This document shows, in pieces, positions 59,398 to 64,000 of a stretch of DNA of 64,000 nt. Within the stretch, counting starts at the first letter, position 1. Each line of letters starts with the position of its first letter. The notes beneath the pieces are model-generated. The model ran no database searches and had not been told where the DNA came from. It was given only the letters and a program-made list of their open reading frames with translations. This stretch comes from Mogibacterium sp. (lineage in GTDB: Bacteria; Bacillota; Clostridia; Peptostreptococcales; Anaerovoracaceae): contig JAFRCS010000015.1 in the NCBI GenBank assembly GCA_017404265.1, positions 1 to 64,000 on the forward strand, written 5' to 3'. The position numbers and the translations under genes are program-made.

Positions 59398-60114
59398 TTA
59401 TATGACCAGTCCGCCGTTCACGGCTATCACCTGTCCGGTAATGAATGAAGCGTCGTCCGATGCCAGGAAGAGCATTGCCTTCGCTACCTCAGTGGGATCT
59501 CCCGTCCGGCACAGAGGGGTCTCCTCCTTTATCGCCTCAACTGCCGTCTCATCGACCGAAGCGTTCATCTCCGTGTCTATCATTCCCGGCGATACGCAAT
59601 TGACTCTGACTCCGGATGGCCCTGCCTCTTTCGCAAGTGCCTTTGTGAGCCCTATAACGCCCGCCTTAGCGGCGGAATACGCAACTTCGCATGAAGCGCC
59701 TACCTGGCCCCACATTGAGCCTACAGTGATGATACAGCCGTCCTTGCGGCTTATCATGGAAGGCAGCACGTATCTGATGCAATAGAAAACCCCGTTCAGA
59801 TCGGTATCGATTATCTCCTCCCACCTGCTCTCTTCTATCTCGTTTATCAGATTGAAGTCAGCGATAGCGGCATTGCATATAAGGACATCTATCTGTCCCA
59901 GCACACTCACTGCTTTTTCCACGGCTATCCTTACGGAATCCGAGTATTTTACATCGCATCTTACAGGCGTCGCTCCGGTCTCCTGCCTGAGCGCGTCAGC
60001 ATCGAGTTCTGACCTGTGGTATGTGAATACGACGTCATGACCGGCTTTTCTAAACTGCCGTACCGCCTCCGCGCCTATCCCGCGTGATCCGCCTATTATA
60101 AGAACCTTACTCAT
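59398..60114 (-). CDS. Short-chain dehydrogenase, FabG-like
   Basis: 238 residues. Nucleotide motif G-G-S-R-G-I-G (8-14), N-A-A near 81, and the catalytic S133, Y146, K150. C-terminal I-T-G-Q-V-I-A-V-N-G-G is typical of 3-oxoacyl-ACP reductases. No other fatty-acid genes are near, so it may be a FabG-like paralogue with another keto substrate. It overlaps the upstream small membrane protein by 8 bases. Confidence 0.85.
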   Translation of the reverse strand: MSKVLIIGGSRGIGAEAVRQFRKAGHDVVFTYHRSELDADALRQETGATPVRCDVKYSDSVRIAVEKAVSVLGQIDVLICNAAIADFNLINEIEESRWEEIIDTDLNGVFYCIRYVLPSMISRKDGCIITVGSMWGQVGASCEVAYSAAKAGVIGLTKALAKEAGPSGVRVNCVSPGMIDTEMNASVDETAVEAIKEETPLCRTGDPTEVAKAMLFLASDDASFITGQVIAVNGGLVI

Positions 60115-60493
60115 TTTTATCTTCCTTGAAGAGATCGCCTACCTTGTCCACTGCTTTACCAGCAGCCTCGCTGATGTCGGACGCCTCAAACTTGCCATTG
60201 CCCAGCGTTGGAGGTGTTCCTCCCGCGGCTATGATCTCAGCCTCAAATTTTTCTCTTTCGATCCTTTCTCTTTCCTTCTCTTTCTCTTTTCTGGCTTTTC
60301 TGATGCTGTGCCTTATCATCAGGAAGAGTATCAGGAGCACCGCGATGACTACCACGACGACGGTAAAGCCAAAGCTCGCTTCCGCCTTGAAGCGTCTCCA
60401 GTTTAGTTTTATGAACAGGAACGCGATCGCTATCACCAGGATCGTTATTACGGCTAGATAAATGGTCGCGCCGCCTTTTTTGTTATTTTTCAT
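60107..60493 (-). CDS. Small two-helix membrane protein with charged tail
   Basis: 128 residues from the chosen start (GAGGAG seven bases upstream). Two hydrophobic helices (about 9-28 and 40-60) are followed by a Lys/Glu-rich helix (K-E-K-E-R-E-R-I-E-R-E-K) and a flexible C-terminus. I do not recognise a family. It sits between the nucleoside kinase (17-base gap) and the SDR gene (8-base overlap), so the three form one operon. Confidence 0.7.
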   Translation of the reverse strand: MKNNKKGGATIYLAVITILVIAIAFLFIKLNWRRFKAEASFGFTVVVVVIAVLLILFLMIRHSIRKARKEKEKERERIEREKFEAEIIAAGGTPPTLGNGKFEASDISEAAGKAVDKVGDLFKEDKNE

Positions 60494-60510
60494 ATGGGTT
60501 CTCCTCTCTG

Positions 60511-61995
60511 TCACTTTCGCGGACCTATGAACTCTCTCAGTATCGCGTTGTCCGGCACAGCCTCGTCAGACTCGATCCTGTCAAAGTACTTCATGAAACG
60601 AAGTATCCTTTTTGCCTCGGCATACTGCTCACTTGACTCATCTATAGCCAGAAGCAGCGGCTCCGCATATGTCTTCAGCAGGTTTGTCTCATATACCGTA
60701 CTCGAATTGAAAACCACATCAGCTGAGGAACTGTACGGGAATATGTTTACGCTCTCACCCGCCCTTACCTTAGGCCATGCGGCAAGCGTGGCTTCGGCAT
60801 TGTAGCCTCTGAACTGATTGTCTCTTACCATGCGTCTCAGCAGTCTCGCGTCAGCAGTGGAGACCCTGTTGTGTCTGTCGACCGCTATCTGAGTAAGCGG
60901 ACTGATGTAGATCTTGAACTTATCCGATCTCGGAATATGCTCCGTCAGCACATCGTTCAGGCTGTGTATGCCTTCTATAACGAGAATCTGGTTTTCCTTA
61001 AGGCTCGTGATGCGTTTCCCGAACACCTTTGTGCCGTTCATAAAGTCGAATTCAGGAAGGTCAACAGTTTCACCGTTTAGAAGATCTTCCATCTGCTTGT
61101 TGAAAAGAGGAAGGTCGACGGCTCCGAGTCCTTCGAAGTCGGGCTTGCCGTCCGGTCCCAGCGGAGTCATCCCCCTTTCAACGAAGTAATCATCCGTTCC
61201 GAGGTATAGCGGATCTTCTCCGGTCAGTCTCCCGATCTCCTCGCATATCCGCTTTGCGGTTGTCGTCTTGCCGCTGCTGGACGGGCCGGCTATCAGCACC
61301 ACCTTTTTGCGCTCCTCCACTACTCTGATGGCAAACTCCTCAAGCTGTCTCGCCTGCAGCCACTCACTCGCTTCTATGACCTCGTTTATGTTGCCAAGCT
61401 TTATCTGCTCATTGAGATCCGCCAGATAATCTATGCGCGTGTATCTGCGTATGCGTCTGCACTCGGCGTAAGCCTCATAGAGCTTGTCATCGTCTCTGTA
61501 CTTTGGTATGGCGTGTCCGTGCAGGGCGTTAGGCAGCCTCAGCAGAAGGCCCTGTCTGTACGGCCTGATATCGTAAAGATCTATATATCCCGATGATGGA
61601 AGAAGATCCGAATACATGCAGTTGCGATAGTTGTGAAGATTCGCTATCTCAACAAGTTCGTCATCCGGTCTGCCCTCAAGCAGTTTTGCCTTCTCGGGAT
61701 ATCCCAGGGAAGCCCACTTCGCTTTCGCGTGGCCTACGTTATCTTTCTCGATCACTATCTCAAGATCCTGGGCAATAAACCTGTCCATCATATCCCTTAT
61801 CTTATGTATATCGGAATTGGTCAGCTGCGCGCCGCCTTTATTGATGTAACTGTAATAGCCCTGGTTGAGTGAATTGCCTATGGTGACATCCACATCTCCA
61901 AGCGCCGCTTTGACGGCTTTAAGGTAAATAAGGATCGCGGTATTGTGGTACGCACGCTCATCCGTAAACGTCTTAATCCTGAAATCGTAAGCCAT
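60511..61995 (-). CDS. Uridine-kinase-like nucleoside kinase
   Basis: 494 residues. The C-terminal half is a P-loop phosphoribulokinase/uridine kinase domain: Walker A G-P-S-S-S-G-K-T-T near 236-244, L-G-T-D-D-Y-F, and V-I-E-G-I-H-S-L-N. The N-terminal 230 residues carry a TGS/ThrRS-like region (start D-F-R-I-K-T-F and the H-A-x-A-K-W-A-S-L segment). This fused form is common in Clostridia and usually annotated as nucleoside kinase. It phosphorylates uridine or a related nucleoside. Confidence 0.88.
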   Translation of the reverse strand: MAYDFRIKTFTDERAYHNTAILIYLKAVKAALGDVDVTIGNSLNQGYYSYINKGGAQLTNSDIHKIRDMMDRFIAQDLEIVIEKDNVGHAKAKWASLGYPEKAKLLEGRPDDELVEIANLHNYRNCMYSDLLPSSGYIDLYDIRPYRQGLLLRLPNALHGHAIPKYRDDDKLYEAYAECRRIRRYTRIDYLADLNEQIKLGNINEVIEASEWLQARQLEEFAIRVVEERKKVVLIAGPSSSGKTTTAKRICEEIGRLTGEDPLYLGTDDYFVERGMTPLGPDGKPDFEGLGAVDLPLFNKQMEDLLNGETVDLPEFDFMNGTKVFGKRITSLKENQILVIEGIHSLNDVLTEHIPRSDKFKIYISPLTQIAVDRHNRVSTADARLLRRMVRDNQFRGYNAEATLAAWPKVRAGESVNIFPYSSSADVVFNSSTVYETNLLKTYAEPLLLAIDESSEQYAEAKRILRFMKYFDRIESDEAVPDNAILREFIGPRK

Positions 61996-62134
61996 GTCCT
62001 AACCCTTCTTTCTTCTACCGCTCTTAAGGCGGTCAGTCACATGCTTTAGAAAGTATTCTACCATATTATTGGCGCATATTGAATGCATGCCCTGTCATGT
62101 TCTTCACAATCCCTGTTTAAGGGTATTATTCAAT

Positions 62135-62163
62135 TGACTAAAAACGTCCATTGCACTAAAATG
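62135..62163 (+). promoter_or_regulatory. Promoter of the enoate-reductase-like gene
   Basis: TTGACT (62135-62140), 17-base spacer, TAAAAT (62158-62163), 97 bases before the start codon. A GAAACTG/CAGTTTC inverted repeat lies just after it, which could be regulatory. Confidence 0.7.
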
Positions 62164-62259
62164 AAACTGATATGTAGCAACCAGTTTCTTTTGGTGTGCA
62201 TTTTATCATTTGAAAGTAATGAGGGCAGTTATTTTTATTTCTTAGGGAGGGATAAATTA

Positions 62260-64000
62260 ATGAAAAAGGAATATGAACCTCTATTCACCCCTTGGAAGAT
62301 CGGTAACGTAGAGATCCCTAACAGGATCGTACAGACTTCCATGGGCGGAACATCCCTGTTCGGCTGGCTCGAGCCTTGCCATTTCGACAAAGAGGCAGCT
62401 CACCACATCCTCGGCCGTGCTCAGGATGGCGTAGGTCTGGTACTCCCGGGCATGCAGTGCGTCAGAGACACAATGGGCAGAAGATGGCTCTATCAGAACA
62501 AGAAGATGTTCAAGGATCTCGCTGAGTGGATGCCTGAGTTCCACAAGACAGGCTCCAAGCTGTTCATCCAGCTCGCCGGCGGATTCGGACGTTCGATGGC
62601 TATCAACGACATGTTCGTTAAGATGCTTGAGAACAAGGCTCTCGGCGCAGTCTCGAAGCCATTCGTAGACATCGAGTACTGCTGCGCTTCCGCAGGTGAG
62701 ACTCCAAACAGATGGTATCCTTCGATCAAGTCGAGAATGATGACCATCGAGGAGATCCAGGAAATGGTTGAGGCTTTCGCAAAGACAGCCAAGCTCTGCA
62801 AGGACGCAGGTGTTGACGGCGTTGAGATCCACGCTGTACATGAGGGTTACCTCCTCGACCAGTTCACACTCGCAAACATGAACTACAGAACTGACCAGTA
62901 CGGCGGTTCCTTCGAGAACAGATTCAGATTCCCTGTCGAGATAGTTCAGGCTATCAAGAGAGAGTGCGGACAGGACTTCCCTGTTGCTCTGAGATACTCC
63001 GTAGTATCGAAGACAAAGGGCTGGCTCCAGGGCGCACAGCCGGGAGAAGAGTTCGAAGAGTTCGGACGTGACATGGCTGAATCCGAAAAGGCCATCAAGT
63101 ACCTCGGCGACATGGGATATGACATGTTCAACTGCGACAACGGTACATACGATGCATGGTACTGGGCTCACCCGCCTGTCTACATGCCTGACAACTGCAA
63201 CTTCGAGGATGTAGCTCACATCAAGAAGTTCACTGACAAGCCTGTAGTCTGCGCAGGAAAGATGGACATCAAGTTTGCTGCTGAGGCTATCAAGAAGGGT
63301 GAGATCGATGCTCTCGGTATCGCCCGTCAGAACCTCGTTGACCCTGAGTGGGTAACCAAGATCAAGGAAGACAGAGACGAGGAAATCAAGCCTTGCATCA
63401 GATGCCACAACGCTTGCTTCAACTTCGCGAAGTCGAAACACACAGCTAACACACAGCCTCTGTTCGACTCGCTCCAGCTGGCACGCTGCGCGCTGACACC
63501 TTCAACGATGCAGCACAACAAGTACAAGATCGTTCCTACCAACAAGCCTAAGAAAGTTGCCATCGTAGGCGCAGGCTTCGGAGGACTCGAGGCAGCTCTG
63601 GTACTCAAGAAGAGAGGCCACAACCCTGTAGTATTCGAGAAGAGCGACAAGATCTTCGGTCTGTACAACACAGCCTCCGCAATGTCCTTCAAGGATGCTG
63701 ACAAGCAGCTCATGAAGTGGTATGAGAGAGAGCTCAAGAAGTGGGATATCGACATCAGACTCAACTCCGAGATAAAGGATATCAATGCCCTGCTCAAGGC
63801 ATACGATGATGTAATCGTATCGGTAGGTACATTCCCTAAGGCTCTCAACATCAAGGGATTCGACAAGGCTATCACATTCACAGATCTCCTGATCGGACCT
63901 AACGCCAAGAAGTATAAGAAGATCGTCTTCCTCGGCGGCGGACTTTCCTCCTGCGAAGCTGCATATGATGCGGTACTCGCCGGCAAGAAGCCTGTAGTCG
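62260..64000 (+). CDS. Enoate-reductase/BaiCD-like OYE-FeS-FAD oxidoreductase (partial)
   Basis: 580 residues to the window edge; the C-terminus is cut off. The N-terminal TIM barrel (old yellow enzyme type) contains F-T-P-W-K-I-G-N-V-E-I-P-N-R, H-A-V-H-E-G-Y-L-L-D-Q-F and R-T-D-Q-Y-G-G-S-F-E-N-R. Fe-S cysteines are C379, C382, C386 and C410. A Rossmann FAD domain begins with V-A-I-V-G-A-G-F-G-G near 433. The family includes 2-enoate reductase, 2,4-dienoyl-CoA reductase and bile-acid enzymes BaiCD/BaiH, which reduce or form C=C bonds next to a carbonyl. The last Fe-S cysteine is 23 residues after the third, longer than the usual 11-12. Strong AGGGAGG site, good promoter and biased codons imply high expression. 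Substrate unknown. Confidence 0.88.
   Translation, partial: MKKEYEPLFTPWKIGNVEIPNRIVQTSMGGTSLFGWLEPCHFDKEAAHHILGRAQDGVGLVLPGMQCVRDTMGRRWLYQNKKMFKDLAEWMPEFHKTGSKLFIQLAGGFGRSMAINDMFVKMLENKALGAVSKPFVDIEYCCASAGETPNRWYPSIKSRMMTIEEIQEMVEAFAKTAKLCKDAGVDGVEIHAVHEGYLLDQFTLANMNYRTDQYGGSFENRFRFPVEIVQAIKRECGQDFPVALRYSVVSKTKGWLQGAQPGEEFEEFGRDMAESEKAIKYLGDMGYDMFNCDNGTYDAWYWAHPPVYMPDNCNFEDVAHIKKFTDKPVVCAGKMDIKFAAEAIKKGEIDALGIARQNLVDPEWVTKIKEDRDEEIKPCIRCHNACFNFAKSKHTANTQPLFDSLQLARCALTPSTMQHNKYKIVPTNKPKKVAIVGAGFGGLEAALVLKKRGHNPVVFEKSDKIFGLYNTASAMSFKDADKQLMKWYERELKKWDIDIRLNSEIKDINALLKAYDDVIVSVGTFPKALNIKGFDKAITFTDLLIGPNAKKYKKIVFLGGGLSSCEAAYDAVLAGKKPVV

Noticed and set aside
62281..63441. 386-codon minus-strand frame opposite the enoate-reductase gene
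   Set aside because: It is the mirror of a strongly codon-biased gene that has full family motifs on the plus strand; the antisense frame has no recognisable domain or ribosome site.
63327..63986. 219-codon minus-strand frame at the right edge
   Set aside because: Same antisense shadow effect of the codon-biased plus-strand gene.

Overview
The window comes from a low-to-mid GC Gram-positive chromosome, most likely an anaerobic Clostridia-type Bacillota. The evidence is a spoVB-hup-rqcP block, a prs-pth-mfd block, a division and cell wall (dcw) cluster, a folT gene under a THF riboswitch, near-consensus sigma-A promoters, strong Shine-Dalgarno sites, and several flavin or Fe-S oxidoreductases typical of gut anaerobes. 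The species cannot be named from the sequence alone. Almost everything is on the minus strand. The plus-strand genes are folT, a class V aminotransferase, a Rep-like gene in a small inserted element, and an enoate-reductase-like gene cut by the right edge.

Layout. 1-230: a consensus promoter firing leftward out of the window, probably into an rRNA operon. 225-2126: an AT-rich gene for a six-fold zinc-ribbon protein with a Vsr-like nuclease core. 2290-3005: THF riboswitch and folT. 2998-13134: rqcP, hup, spoVB, an amidohydrolase, mfd, pth, prs and murC. 13332-17525: a cysteine-desulfurase-like protein, GtrA, class II aldolase, gapdh and a Lar-type zinc ribbon. 17549-21891: mnmA, a small abundant-looking peptidoglycan-binding-repeat protein, and ykvI-larB-larC1. 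21987-28846: aminopeptidase, a YhhN protein, two redox enzymes, a lipid kinase, a phosphodiesterase and a HAD phosphatase. 28983-33218: a BvgS-like hybrid kinase and a membrane protein. 33391-35607: a degenerate element integrated in tRNA-fMet. 35532-35804: tRNA-Asn, tRNA-Leu and tRNA-fMet. 35898-39582: a DUF819 transporter with two dipeptidases. 39691-42269: a TPR protein and a radical-SAM homologue that has lost all its cluster cysteines. 42314-59073: argS, mutS2, zapA, an rRNA methyltransferase, then ftsZ back to mraZ. 59398-61995: an SDR, a small membrane protein and a nucleoside kinase. 62260-end: an old-yellow-enzyme/Fe-S/FAD oxidoreductase.

How it fits together. The dcw block makes lipid II precursors (MurC, MurD, MraY, MurG), the septal synthase (FtsW with a PASTA penicillin-binding protein) and the Z-ring (FtsZ, ZapA, FtsQ, FtsL). 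It lacks murE, murF and ftsA and is interrupted by a terminator. The DUF819-M19-VanX genes look like a dipeptide or D-Ala-D-Ala scavenging operon. The 23266-28846 genes look like a lipid-modifying operon, which is an inference from family membership.

Most unusual items: the cysteine-less radical-SAM homologue paired with a TPR protein; the nuclease and zinc-ribbon protein; the orphan LarB-LarC1 pair behind an attenuator-like hairpin; and the minimal tRNA-integrated element with matching repeats at both ends.
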